Positions 7,356-16,010 of a stretch of DNA of 64,000 nucleotides are shown here, one piece after another (position 1 is the first letter of the stretch; every line of letters starts with the position of its first letter). Below the pieces are notes generated by a model, which was not told the DNA's origin, ran no database searches, and worked only from the letters and a program-made list of their open reading frames with translations. A program made the translations under genes and the position numbers. The DNA comes from Coriobacteriaceae bacterium (GTDB lineage: Bacteria > Actinomycetota > Coriobacteriia > Coriobacteriales > Coriobacteriaceae). The stretch lies in NCBI GenBank assembly GCA_902364975.1, contig CABJFQ010000001.1, positions 345,172 to 409,171 of the forward strand, given 5' to 3'.

Positions 7356-8729
7356 CTACTCGTCGCCGTCGTGCGGATTCGCGGAACCCGCACCCGACGT
7401 CGTCGGCTCGTCTACCGAAGACTCGGAATCCTTCTTATCGGTTTCGGCCGGAGCGATCACGCGAATGAGCGAGATGCGCTGGCCACGCATCGACTGCACT
7501 TTAAACTTGTACCCCGCGACCTCAAACACCTCTCCGATGTCGGGCACCGAGTCGCAAAGCTCCAAAATCCAGCCGGCGATGGTCTCATAATCATCGCTTT
7601 CCTCGAGCGGCCAACCAAGCTCAATCGCGTCATCGCACGAAAAACGCCCATCGACGAGCCACTCGCGGCGCGAAAGGCGCGTGAGGTACTTGTTGTCGGG
7701 GTCGAACTCGTCCTCGATCTCGCCCACGATCTCCTCGACGATGTCCTCGATGGTGATGATGCCGGCCGTGCCGCCGTACTCATCCACGACGACCACGATC
7801 TGGTCGTGCGAGGTCTGCATCTCGGACAGCAGCGGCAGGATGTCCTTGGTGTCGGGCACAAAGGTGGCGTCGCGCAAAAAGCCGGCGATGGGCTGGTCGC
7901 CCTTGCCGTCGAGCGCGGGCTGGATCAGGTCCTTGATGTGCGCAATGCCCGCGACGTTGTCGGGATCCTCGTGATAGACGGGGATGCGGCTAAAGCCGGT
8001 CTGGCGCATGGTGGACAGCACGTCGGCGACCGTCTCGTCGTCCTCGCACATGGTGGTGTCCACGCGCGGCACCATGACCTCGCGGGCAACGGTGTCGCCC
8101 AGATCGAAGATCTCGTGGATCATGCGCTTTTCCTCGTCGAGCAGGTCGTCCTGCTCCGAGACCATGTACTTGATCTCTTCTTCCGAGACGTTCTGACGGT
8201 CGTCGGCGCTCTTGATGCGCAGGATGCGGGCCAGGCCGTCGGAGCAAGCGCCAGTCAGCCACACGAGCGGACGGGCGATCTTTTGGAAAAACGACAACGG
8301 TCCCACGACCTGCTTGGACACGCCCTCGGCATTGGCCAGGCCGATGCGCTTGGGGACGAGCTCGCCGATCACGATGGACACAAAGGCGACGGCGACGGTG
8401 ATGATGACCGGCGCCAGGCCGCGTGCGATGGCGGAAAGCGGCGCGATGCCAAAGCTCATGAGCCACGTGGCGAGCGGGTCGGACAGGCTCGTCGAGGCGA
8501 CGGCGGACGAGGCGAAGCCCACGAGCGTGATGGCGACCTGGATGGTAGCCAACAGCTGATCGGAGTCGGCGGCGAGCTGGACGGCGCGCTCGGCGCGCTT
8601 ATCGCCCTCCTCGGCATCGTGCTCCAGCACGGCGCGTTTAGCCGTGGTGAGAGCCATCTCGGACATGGAGAAGTAGCCGTTGATAAGCGTTAAAACGAGC
8701 GTGGTAATAAGGGAGATGGTTATGTCCAT
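7356..8729 (-). CDS. CorC/HlyC (CNNM-type) membrane protein with CBS pair
   Basis: 457 residues. Order: a DUF21/CNNM membrane domain with four hydrophobic helices (about 1-180), a CBS pair (about 200-330, with M-V-P-R-V-D-T at its start and VVVDEYGGTAGIIT near its end), and a CorC_HlyC domain (about 345-430, beginning around FDPDNKYL). The family transports or senses Mg2+/Co2+; the haemolysin name is historical. The ATG at 8729 is preferred because the membrane domain begins directly after it (MDITISLITTLVL); the nearest GGAGG is 14 bases upstream, which is rather far. Lies 24 bases downstream-side of the next gene and is probably a separate transcript from haemolysin III. Confidence 0.85.
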   Translation of the reverse strand: MDITISLITTLVLTLINGYFSMSEMALTTAKRAVLEHDAEEGDKRAERAVQLAADSDQLLATIQVAITLVGFASSAVASTSLSDPLATWLMSFGIAPLSAIARGLAPVIITVAVAFVSIVIGELVPKRIGLANAEGVSKQVVGPLSFFQKIARPLVWLTGACSDGLARILRIKSADDRQNVSEEEIKYMVSEQDDLLDEEKRMIHEIFDLGDTVAREVMVPRVDTTMCEDDETVADVLSTMRQTGFSRIPVYHEDPDNVAGIAHIKDLIQPALDGKGDQPIAGFLRDATFVPDTKDILPLLSEMQTSHDQIVVVVDEYGGTAGIITIEDIVEEIVGEIEDEFDPDNKYLTRLSRREWLVDGRFSCDDAIELGWPLEESDDYETIAGWILELCDSVPDIGEVFEVAGYKFKVQSMRGQRISLIRVIAPAETDKKDSESSVDEPTTSGAGSANPHDGDE

Positions 8730-8837
8730 CGGGAGTTTCTCGAACCTCCAAGATTCGGGACGTTGGGTAGTAAGCGTAGGTGACGGATAGGGCAATTGCG
8801 CCGGTCGCCCGTGCGAGCGGGGCCGTGGGCGCGGTCG

Positions 8838-9521
8838 CTAGATTACGAAGAGGATCACCGCCATGAACTGGAAGATGCTGCCGGCGAGCACCCACAAGTG
8901 GAAAACACTGTGCAGATAGCGCACGTTTTTGGCGATATAGAACGGCACGCCCGCGGTGTAGCACACGCCGCCGACGGCGAGTAGGGCAAGTGCCACGGGG
9001 TTGAGCAGCGCCACAAGTTCGGGCAGCTTAAAGACAACGAGCCAGCCCATCAGCAGGTAGACCAGGCCGCTTACCCAGTGCGGTTGACGCTCGCGCATAA
9101 AGCACTCGAGGGCGATGCCGATAATGGCGATGGCCCATACGGCAAAGAACAGCACAGCGCCGCCGTCGTTTGCGAGCGTGATGAGGCAAAACGGCGTATA
9201 GCTGCCGGCTATGAGCAGGTAGATGCAGCTGTGGTCGATGATGCGGAACACGCGCTTGGCGCGCGCGGGTTGAATCGCATGGTAGAGCGTGGAGGCTAGG
9301 TACTCGAGGATGATGCTGACGCCATAGACAATTGCCGCGGCCATGTGGGCCGGGCCACCGCCGCGCAGTGCAGCGAATACGATCAGGAGCACCAGACCCG
9401 CGATACCCAGCAAGCAGCCGACACCATGGGTGACGGAGTTCATGATCTCCTCGCCCACCGTGTAGTGCGGAACGGCCGCGATCTTGGGTCGCGGCTTGGA
9501 ACTGTCGCTCGAATCGGACAT
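8838..9521 (-). CDS. Haemolysin III / PAQR-family membrane protein
   Basis: 227 residues with seven hydrophobic helices. Signature residues of the YqfA/HlyIII (progestin and adipoQ receptor) superfamily are present: NSVTHGVG near the N-terminus, S-T-L-Y-H and I-D-H-S-C-I-Y-L-L-I-A-G-S-Y-T-P in the middle, and a late H-S-V-F-H-L-W histidine pair. These Asp/His residues form the zinc site of the family, whose bacterial function is unclear. The ATG at 9521 is preferred over one at 9539 because GGAGG directly abuts the latter. Confidence 0.85.
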   Translation of the reverse strand: MSDSSDSSKPRPKIAAVPHYTVGEEIMNSVTHGVGCLLGIAGLVLLIVFAALRGGGPAHMAAAIVYGVSIILEYLASTLYHAIQPARAKRVFRIIDHSCIYLLIAGSYTPFCLITLANDGGAVLFFAVWAIAIIGIALECFMRERQPHWVSGLVYLLMGWLVVFKLPELVALLNPVALALLAVGGVCYTAGVPFYIAKNVRYLHSVFHLWVLAGSIFQFMAVILFVI

Positions 9522-9628
9522 GCCGGTTACATCCTCCAATGTAAAGAGTTCTCAACACTATATCAAAGCGTCTGGGTACGTGCGAAATTTGCACCATACG
9601 TGACCCTTTGTTTACCCATTCTTTGCTT

Positions 9629-9687
9629 GTTGACGCATCAACGGCGAACATCCATAATGCGCTTGTTTTAAATGTTGATGTATTAAC
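9629..9687 (+). promoter_or_regulatory. Two copies of a 14-bp dyad, candidate operator of the hydrolase gene
   Basis: GTTGACGCATCAAC at 9629-9642 and GTTGATGTATTAAC at 9674-9687 are variants of one dyad (consensus GTTGAYGYATYAAC), 45 bases apart, between the divergent haemolysin III and hydrolase genes. The second copy ends 20 bases before the hydrolase start. Such pairs are typical of TetR- or MarR-type operators. No regulator gene is adjacent. Confidence 0.5.
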
Positions 9688-9707
9688 ATCTTATAGGAGA
9701 ATACCGC

Positions 9708-10673
9708 ATGGCTCAAAACGAACATTCCCATCGAAAGCTCAAGATAGCCGGCATCGTTGCACTGGTGGTTGTCATTGTGCTGCTCGGATTTGCCGGCAAC
9801 TTTCTGTTTGACTTCGCGCTGAATCCCCGCGCGCCATACACCATGAAGATGATGCAGGACGGCAAGGACGACAAAGAAAGTGAGCAGCCGGATGCCGAGG
9901 GAACCGAGGCGCGGGCATGGTTTAAAGAGAACCGCGAGAGCAGCAGCCTCACCGCAGATGACGGAACCGAGCTCTCCGCTTGGTATTTTGCCGCCCCAGA
10001 GAGCACGCACAATTACGCTATCTGCCTACACGGATACACCGATGAGCCCATCGGTATGGCCCGATACGCCAAACGATTCCATGACCGCGGCATGAACGTG
10101 CTCGCGCCTGCCGCCCGTGCCCACGAGCGCTCCGGCGGCGACTATATCGGCATGGGCTGGCCCGAGCGGCTCGATGTCGTTGCATGGATTGGGCGGATCG
10201 TTCAGGCTGACCCCGAGGCGCGCATCCTGGTCTTTGGCGAGTCGATGGGTGCGGCAACCGCCATGGACGTCGCGGGGGAATCTTTGCCGTCCAACGTGAA
10301 ATGCATTATCGAGGACTGTGGTTATACGAGTGTTTGGGACGAGTTTTCTCTGCAGCTCAAGGACGTGTTCGGCCTGCCCAGCTTTCCCTTGCTCGATGTA
10401 GCAAACTTGGTGTGCAACGTGCGCGCGGGCTACGACTTTCATAAGGCGAGCAGTGTGGAGCAACTCAAACACGCGACGGTTCCCATGCTATTTATCCACG
10501 GCGACCAAGACACCTTTGTACCGTACAGCATGCTCGACCAAAACTACGAGGCGTGCGCCAGCAAGGTCAAGCAAAAGCTCACTATCCACGGCGCCACCCA
10601 TGCCAAGAGCGCGCAAGTCGACCCCGAACTCTACTGGAACACGGTCGACAGCTTCCTCGACGAGAATTTTTAG
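9708..10673 (+). CDS. Membrane-anchored alpha/beta hydrolase
   Basis: 321 residues: an N-terminal membrane helix (about 12-33) without a cleavage site, then an exported serine-hydrolase domain. The nucleophile elbow GESMGAA, the acid in HGDQDTFVP and a histidine in GATHAKS make a full Ser-Asp-His triad, and HGYTDEP supplies the oxyanion region. It resembles the YqkD/BEM46-like family of hydrolases found in Gram-positive bacteria, probably acting on lipids or small esters outside the membrane. GGAG precedes the ATG with good spacing. It is monocistronic: a palindromic repeat and a strong terminator follow. Substrate unknown. Confidence 0.85.
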   Translation: MAQNEHSHRKLKIAGIVALVVVIVLLGFAGNFLFDFALNPRAPYTMKMMQDGKDDKESEQPDAEGTEARAWFKENRESSSLTADDGTELSAWYFAAPESTHNYAICLHGYTDEPIGMARYAKRFHDRGMNVLAPAARAHERSGGDYIGMGWPERLDVVAWIGRIVQADPEARILVFGESMGAATAMDVAGESLPSNVKCIIEDCGYTSVWDEFSLQLKDVFGLPSFPLLDVANLVCNVRAGYDFHKASSVEQLKHATVPMLFIHGDQDTFVPYSMLDQNYEACASKVKQKLTIHGATHAKSAQVDPELYWNTVDSFLDENF

Positions 10674-10710
10674 GCAAATAGTACGGTTTACTTGTCTATC
10701 TGACCCCCTG

Positions 10711-10841
10711 TTTTCGGAAGTGCGGGGAAATCGCACGAAGCCCGACCAGACCACAGTTTTACCAACAATTTATCAGGGGTTTTGTTGTCAAAAAACGGTT
10801 TGTGGTCGGCGGTATTCGATTTTTCACCGCACTTCCGAAAA
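10711..10841. repeat. 131-base imperfect palindrome (MITE-like)
   Basis: The outer arms TTTTCGGAAGTGCGG (10711-10725) and its exact complement ending at 10841 are followed inward by further matching blocks (ATCG, CCGACCA, AACAA, and CAGGGG/CCCCTG-type segments), so nearly the whole stretch folds back on itself with a few bulges. No coding capacity. The outer arm directly abuts the terminator at 10842. Confidence 0.7.
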
Positions 10842-10876
10842 GCCGCCCGTGGGCACTGTGCTCGCGGGCGGCTTTT
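10842..10876. terminator. Bidirectional terminator between convergent genes
   Basis: GCCGCCCG (10842-10849) pairs with CGGGCGGC (10865-10872). TTTT follows on the plus strand, and AAAA precedes it so that the minus strand also ends in T. It serves the hydrolase (plus) and probably the DUF362 gene (minus). Confidence 0.85.
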
Positions 10877-10923
10877 ACTAACGTTGCACTACAAAAGCGC
10901 TTGATATGTCCAATAGTTAGGTG

Positions 10924-12129
10924 CTACTTGACCTCGATGAGCTCGTACTTGCTCGTGCCCAGGCCGATCTTCTCGGCATGCGCGATGCACGCGCGCCAGT
11001 CGGTGTCGGGATGCGTGATGCAGAAGGGATCCTTGGCCTGCTCGCCCTCCAGATGCTCGTGATTATGCTCCATCTTGGCCGCGCTGTCGGTAAGCTCGGT
11101 GTTAGGCAGCGGCTCGGATGCCAGGACGGCGTCGGCGCAGGCCTGGTCGATGGCGACCGGGTCGAAGCTCGCGAACATGCCGATGTCGTTGACGATGGGC
11201 GTGTCATTCTCGGGATGGCAGTCGCAGTTGGGGCTGATGTCCATGGCGAGCGAGATGTGGAAGCTCGGGCGGCCGTCGACGATGGCCTTGGTGTACTCGG
11301 CGATCTTGTAGTTGAGTACGTCGGCCGCGGCATCATAGTCGGGCTTGATGCAGTCCTGGTTGCACGCCGCAATGCAGCGTCCGCAGCCCACGCAGCGATC
11401 GTGGTCGATGGCAGCCACGCGAACCGTGCGGGTGCTGCCGTTGGCAAGCTCGCGCTCGCGCGTGTCGTCAAACGTGATGGCGTTGTGCGCACAGATCTTT
11501 TCGCAGGCACGGCAACCTACGCAGTTGGTGGTATCGACGCTCGGCTTGCCGGCGGCATGTTGTTCCATCTTGCCAGCACGACTGCCGCCGCCCATGCCCA
11601 GGTTCTTCATGGCGCCGCCAAAGCCGGCCTGCTCATGGCCCTTAAAGTGGGTGAGGCTAATCACGATGTCGGCGTCCATGAGCGCCTGACCGATCTTTGC
11701 CTCGCGCACGTACTCACCGCCCTCGACCGGGACGAGCGCCTCGTCGGTACCCTTGAGGCCGTCGGCGATGATGATCTGGCAGCCCGTGGCATACGGGGTA
11801 AAGCCGTTCTGGTAGGCGGTATCGATGTGCTCGAGCGCGTTTTTGCGGCTGCCCACATAGAGCGTGTTGCAGTCGGTGAGGAAGGGCTTGCCGCCCAGCT
11901 CCTTCACGACGTCTGCGACGGCGCGGGCGTAGTTGGGGCGCAAAAAGCTCAGGTTGCCCAGCTCGCCAAAGTGAATCTTGATGGCGACAAACTTGTTCTC
12001 GAAGTCGATCTGCTCAATGCCGGCGCGGCGAATGAGGCGCTTGAGTTTGTCGAGCTGGCTCTCGCGAGCATGCGTGCGCAGGTTGGTGAAGTACACCTTT
12101 GCCGGTGCTGCGGGTGCGGTTGCGGTCAT
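10924..12129 (-). CDS. DUF362 protein with two [4Fe-4S] ferredoxin motifs
   Basis: 401 residues. A DUF362 domain (about 10-185 and again 270-350) flanks a bacterial ferredoxin insert with two cysteine clusters: C-V-G-C-R-A-C-E-K-I-C (about 203-213) and C-V-G-C-G-R-C-I-A-A-C (about 245-255). Proteins of this family are cytoplasmic Fe-S proteins frequent in anaerobes, with proposed roles in electron transfer; no reaction is established. The Gly/Met-rich KNLGMGGGSRAGK stretch is typical of the family. GAGGGG precedes the ATG. Monocistronic. Confidence 0.85.
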   Translation of the reverse strand: MTATAPAAPAKVYFTNLRTHARESQLDKLKRLIRRAGIEQIDFENKFVAIKIHFGELGNLSFLRPNYARAVADVVKELGGKPFLTDCNTLYVGSRKNALEHIDTAYQNGFTPYATGCQIIIADGLKGTDEALVPVEGGEYVREAKIGQALMDADIVISLTHFKGHEQAGFGGAMKNLGMGGGSRAGKMEQHAAGKPSVDTTNCVGCRACEKICAHNAITFDDTRERELANGSTRTVRVAAIDHDRCVGCGRCIAACNQDCIKPDYDAAADVLNYKIAEYTKAIVDGRPSFHISLAMDISPNCDCHPENDTPIVNDIGMFASFDPVAIDQACADAVLASEPLPNTELTDSAAKMEHNHEHLEGEQAKDPFCITHPDTDWRACIAHAEKIGLGTSKYELIEVK

Positions 12130-12211
12130 AGATATATCCCCTCGGTCTATATGGCGTTACAGACATAGAGGATGGTACCCGGTGAAGTGGGGTTGAAGTC
12201 AAGCACGGCCA

Positions 12212-12334
12212 CTCATTGGGGACAGACTTTAATGGGTGCCGTCAGGGACAGTCCTTGCCAGCCCGGCCGGCGAGCCGGCGAATCGGCAAAGACCGTCCCC
12301 GATGACTAGTCGTTCAAGAACGTCCCCGATGACT
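12212..12334. repeat. REP-like GGGGACAG repeat cluster, copy 1
   Basis: The 56-base block 12245-12300 matches 15915-15970 with a single difference, and similarity continues to about 12334/16004. The block itself is palindromic (GGGACAGTC ... GACCGTCCC around a GCCGGCGAGCCGGC-type centre). The part at 12212-12235 is half of the palindrome that is complete at 15818-15875. The cluster runs to the last base of the permease gene. Confidence 0.8.
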
Positions 12335-14999
12335 ACTCTTGCACCTTGAGGGCCTCGGCTAGGCTGACGTGCTTGATAGAGCGCGTGTGTAGCAGCGCCA
12401 CGACCAGGTAAGTTGCAAAGCCGATGCCCACGCACGCCGCCATGGACCAAGTGGGCACGTAAATCTCGATATTGCCGTTGTAGGCGAGCAGCATCGAGCG
12501 GAAGATGGCCGTGAGCGAGCCAATAATGACCGGCAGGCTCAGCACGAGCGACGCCGCCACGCACAGCGTGATCGAGCGGATGTACAGATGCGAGATCTCA
12601 CTATCGCGATAGCCAAAGACTTTCATGTAGCTGATCGAACGGGCGCTGTGGTCGATCACCGCTTTGGTCAGCAGGTACATAAACAGCAGGAAGATAAACA
12701 CCGCGAGCCCGACCATCATGCCGATCATTTTGCTCATCATGCCGATGAACTGGTCACCCACGGCGCGCATGTCGTCGGGCGTGGTGTCGCCGGCAAAGTA
12801 GCGCGCGTCGAGGTCGAGCTTCTCGTCGCTCACATAGCCGTTAAAGTAGGCGGCGTCGTTGTCGAACAGCTCGTTAAAGTCGTCGATACTCATATAGATG
12901 TTCATGTCCGACTTGGAGCCCCAGGCACAGTCCTTGCCCGCGTACTCAAAGGAATAATGCTCACCCTCGTACTTGTCGCTGAGCGTGACCTTCTGGCCCT
13001 CGCTCCAGCCAAACTTATCGAGCAGACCGCCGCCAAAGACGACGCGGCCATCGCCGATGTTGAGGCCCTTCCAGTAGCGCGAATCGGACGAGATGCCGTA
13101 GACAGAAATCGTCTCCTCGCCATTGCCGTCGCCACGGTCGTACTGCAGCTGGTGAACGGCATATTTCTCGGCCTGCGCGATTGCGCCCGCGCCGTTGTCG
13201 GTCGTATTGACCGGGTGGATATCGTCGTTGTCAGTGTCGATCTTAGAGGCCTTGTCGATCAGATCGATGGCCTCATCGCGGTTGCAGCCGAGGGCATCGG
13301 CAAGATCGTCAAGGCGCGCGTAGAGCGCATCCTTCTTGTCCTGGACCTTGGCAAGCGCATCCTGCGCTGCGGTCAGGCTCTCGGCAGACGGAGATGCGGT
13401 CGCGGCATCGGCTGCCGTCTGCGCCGCATCGGCCGCGCCGTCAAGCTCGTCATCGGCATCCTGGGCGGCAGAAAGCAGCGCGCCGTCAACCGACTGCAAG
13501 CGCTCGAGTGCCGACCACTGCTCGCGCTCCTCGGTAGTGCCCTCGAGCTCCAGCGGCGCCTTGAGTGTGTACTGATGCTCGGCGACCAGGCTCGTCTCGA
13601 GGTTGTCGGCGTAGTGCGTCATCGTGGGCAAAATCGCCAGGCCAAAGAGCAGTAGCAGCGACGCAAACGCAATGCCCACGAAGAGCGTGGCGAAGTTGCC
13701 CAGGTTGCGCAGGAAGATGCGCAGGCGAAAGCGCGAGACAAAGCCCATGCGCTCCGGCAGCTGCAGGCCGCGCTTGGTGCCCGATTTGCCGCTCGCCTCG
13801 TGACGAAGGAACTGCAACGGCGTCTTGCCCATCTTGCGGAGCAGGCCCACCAGCGTAATGAGGATGAGCGCGGCGGCGGGAACCACGGCGCACTTCACGA
13901 AGATCTCCCAGCTCCAGTACACCTGGAAGGGAGGCAGGCTATACGAACCGTAATAGAGGCCGCGCATGGGCTCGGTAAAGAACGCGACGCCGAGCGCGGT
14001 GCCCAAAAGCGCCGCGAGCACGCCCACGATGGCGGGAAGCGCGAGGTAGTGCAGAACGATCTCGCGGCGGCGATAGCCGCTGGCGAGCAGCGTGCCGATG
14101 ATGGCGCTCTCCTCCTCGATGGTGGCGTCGGTGAGCACCACAAAGACAAACGCCATGATCACGATGATGATGTCGAGCAACGTCATCCACATCATGGAGT
14201 CGCCGTCCACGTCGTCGCGCGCATAGCCAATGCCCTGATTGGAATCGGCATCGATCAGATCGTCCACGCGCGCATCGGCATCGGTCAGCGCCTCGACCAT
14301 ATCCTGCTCCGCATCGATGCGATCCGCGGTGGGGAGGTCGCGATCGGTAAAGGTAAAGGAGTAGGTGTAGGCAGGCGCGCCGCCGGCGTCCTCAAGCGCG
14401 GCAAAGCCGGCGTCGGTGACCTCGGCCACGCCGTACGTGATGGTGTTCACCGTAAAGTCCGAATTGTCGAGGAACAGCGCCTGGCTATCGGGCTGGGTCA
14501 TGATGCCGCAGATGGTGTAGGTGCGGCCCTCAAGCTCGACCTTATCACCCACGGCGAGGTCGTTGTTGGTGGCGAAAACACGGTCGATTGCCACCTCATC
14601 GTCCGTCTTGGGCTGCCTGCCTTCGCAGTAGGACGCAATGTCAACCTTGGTGCGATGCGCGTAGGTGCGCAGGGTGCGCTTGGTGCCGTCGTCGCCAGCC
14701 GCCTTTTTGATGATGGCGTCGATGGAGAAATTCTTGTAGAACGTAACGCCGCCGACGTCCTCAGCCGCGTCTTCGGCAGCCTTGAGCTGATCTTTGGTGG
14801 CCTCGAAGGAGGTAGTCACGCGGCCGTCCTCAATCGTGTAGTCGTCGCGCATGTCGTCAATGAGGCAGCCGATGGAATGCGCCGCGAGCAAAAAGCCCGA
14901 CGTGAGGGCGATGCTTCCGCACATAAGCAAAAAGATGCCCAGGTACTTGCCGATATTGCGGCGCAGCTCGCGCGGGAGACGTTTTGCGAGAGGTGTCAT
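12333..14999 (-). CDS. FtsX/MacB-type ABC transporter permease (large)
   Basis: 888 residues. One helix near the N-terminus (about 20-42), a long extracellular region, three helices of a first FtsX domain (about 265-395), a second extracellular region with an Ala/Asp/Lys-rich coiled coil (about 500-590), and three helices of a second FtsX domain near the C-terminus (about 760-880). This duplicated layout is that of the BceB/YtrF-like and lipoprotein-export permeases of Gram-positive bacteria. The ATG at 14999 lies 8 bases after the stop of the ATPase gene and is preceded by AGGCGG. The pair forms one exporter, cargo unknown: a peptide, antibiotic or lipid is plausible. Confidence 0.85.
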   Translation of the reverse strand: MTPLAKRLPRELRRNIGKYLGIFLLMCGSIALTSGFLLAAHSIGCLIDDMRDDYTIEDGRVTTSFEATKDQLKAAEDAAEDVGGVTFYKNFSIDAIIKKAAGDDGTKRTLRTYAHRTKVDIASYCEGRQPKTDDEVAIDRVFATNNDLAVGDKVELEGRTYTICGIMTQPDSQALFLDNSDFTVNTITYGVAEVTDAGFAALEDAGGAPAYTYSFTFTDRDLPTADRIDAEQDMVEALTDADARVDDLIDADSNQGIGYARDDVDGDSMMWMTLLDIIIVIMAFVFVVLTDATIEEESAIIGTLLASGYRRREIVLHYLALPAIVGVLAALLGTALGVAFFTEPMRGLYYGSYSLPPFQVYWSWEIFVKCAVVPAAALILITLVGLLRKMGKTPLQFLRHEASGKSGTKRGLQLPERMGFVSRFRLRIFLRNLGNFATLFVGIAFASLLLLFGLAILPTMTHYADNLETSLVAEHQYTLKAPLELEGTTEEREQWSALERLQSVDGALLSAAQDADDELDGAADAAQTAADAATASPSAESLTAAQDALAKVQDKKDALYARLDDLADALGCNRDEAIDLIDKASKIDTDNDDIHPVNTTDNGAGAIAQAEKYAVHQLQYDRGDGNGEETISVYGISSDSRYWKGLNIGDGRVVFGGGLLDKFGWSEGQKVTLSDKYEGEHYSFEYAGKDCAWGSKSDMNIYMSIDDFNELFDNDAAYFNGYVSDEKLDLDARYFAGDTTPDDMRAVGDQFIGMMSKMIGMMVGLAVFIFLLFMYLLTKAVIDHSARSISYMKVFGYRDSEISHLYIRSITLCVAASLVLSLPVIIGSLTAIFRSMLLAYNGNIEIYVPTWSMAACVGIGFATYLVVALLHTRSIKHVSLAEALKVQE

Positions 15000-15007
15000 G
15001 GCGCCGC

Positions 15008-15721
15008 CTACCAATCGAGCTCGGCGGCCGCGACGGGCGACTCGTTGAGCTCGTCCTCGACGATGCGCCCGTCGCGCAGGCGCAGCACGCGATTTGCCAT
15101 GTGCGCGATGGCCGCATTGTGGGTGACAATGATGATGGTGCAGCCGTAGGTGCGGTTGACATCCTCCATGAGCCGCAAGATTTCCTTGGATGTCTTGTAG
15201 TCGAGCGCGCCCGTGGGCTCATCGCACAGCAGCAGGCCCGGATTTTTGACGAGCGCACGGCCGATGGCGCAGCGCTGCTGCTGGCCGCCCGAGACCTGGC
15301 GCGGAAACTTGTTGCGGTGCTCGTAGAGGCCCAGCGAGCGCAGCAGATCGTCGACATTGAGCGGGTTTTTGGACAGGTGCGCCATGACCTCGATGTTTTC
15401 CTTGATGGTAAGGTCGGGCACCAGGTTGTAGAACTGGAAGACAAAGCCCAGCTCGCGGCGTCGGTACTCGCCCAGATCGGCGGGCTTGAGCGCCGTGAGA
15501 TCGCAGCCGTCCACCATGATGGAGCCGCCGTCGGCATCCTCCAGGCCGCCGATCAGGTTGAGAAAGGTCGACTTGCCCGAGCCCGAGGGCCCCAGCATGA
15601 CGCAGATCTCGCCGCGGTTGATGGACGTGTCGATGCCGTCGAGCACCGTCAGGCGTGCATCACCGTCGCCATAGTGTTTCTTGAGTCCGTTGACCTGGAC
15701 GTAGGCACGCTTTGTCGCCAT
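15008..15721 (-). CDS. MacB/LolD-type ABC transporter ATPase
   Basis: 237 residues, cytoplasmic. Walker [10 protein letters not shown] (about 41-49), Q-loop region [10 protein letters not shown], signature VSGGQQQR, Walker [13 protein letters not shown] and the H-loop THN are complete, and the length is normal. The E-P-T-G-A-L-D form is characteristic of the MacB/LolD/FtsE subfamily, which drives FtsX-type permeases. GGGGGA precedes the ATG. First gene of the operon with the permease downstream. Confidence 0.92.
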   Translation of the reverse strand: MATKRAYVQVNGLKKHYGDGDARLTVLDGIDTSINRGEICVMLGPSGSGKSTFLNLIGGLEDADGGSIMVDGCDLTALKPADLGEYRRRELGFVFQFYNLVPDLTIKENIEVMAHLSKNPLNVDDLLRSLGLYEHRNKFPRQVSGGQQQRCAIGRALVKNPGLLLCDEPTGALDYKTSKEILRLMEDVNRTYGCTIIIVTHNAAIAHMANRVLRLRDGRIVEDELNESPVAAAELDW

Positions 15722-15817
15722 GCTATCCCCCGTTGTTAGCCTTCTGCTACTTTTCTAAGGTAATAGTAAACCCAGGTGAACTATTTTTAAGCGACAGGCG
15801 CAATTTTTTCCAACCTA

Positions 15818-15875
15818 CTCATTGGGGACAGACTTAAATGAGTGAAATCGCTCATTTAAGTCTGTCCCCAATGAG
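15818..15875. repeat. Perfect 25-bp palindrome of the GGGGACAG family
   Basis: Arms 15818-15842 and 15851-15875 are exactly complementary over 25 bases around an 8-base loop. The arm begins CTCATTGGGGACAG. Only one half of the same arm is seen at 12212-12230. It lies in the 289-base gap between the ABC ATPase start and the next minus-strand gene and has no coding capacity. Confidence 0.85.
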
Positions 15876-15914
15876 TGCCGGCAGGAAAGGAACGTCCCCA
15901 AGTGCCGACATATT

Positions 15915-16004
15915 GGGACAGTCCTTGCCAGCCCGGCCGGCGAGCCGGCGAATCGGCAAAGACTGTCCCCAGCGACCAGTCGTTTAAGAACGTCCCCAAT
16001 GACT
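15915..16004. repeat. REP-like GGGGACAG repeat cluster, copy 2
   Basis: Second copy of the roughly 90-base unit at 12245-12334, in the same orientation, again ending next to the stop codon of a minus-strand ABC permease gene (16011). The first 56 bases differ at one position, the remainder at about five. Confidence 0.85.
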
Positions 16005-16010
16005 AGGTGG

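Noticed and set aside
6210..8693. Plus-strand open frame of 827 codons opposite the envelope and CorC genes
   Set aside because: Composition rich in Arg, Gly, His and Val is typical of a frame mirrored from a high-GC gene. The minus-strand genes have clear domains.
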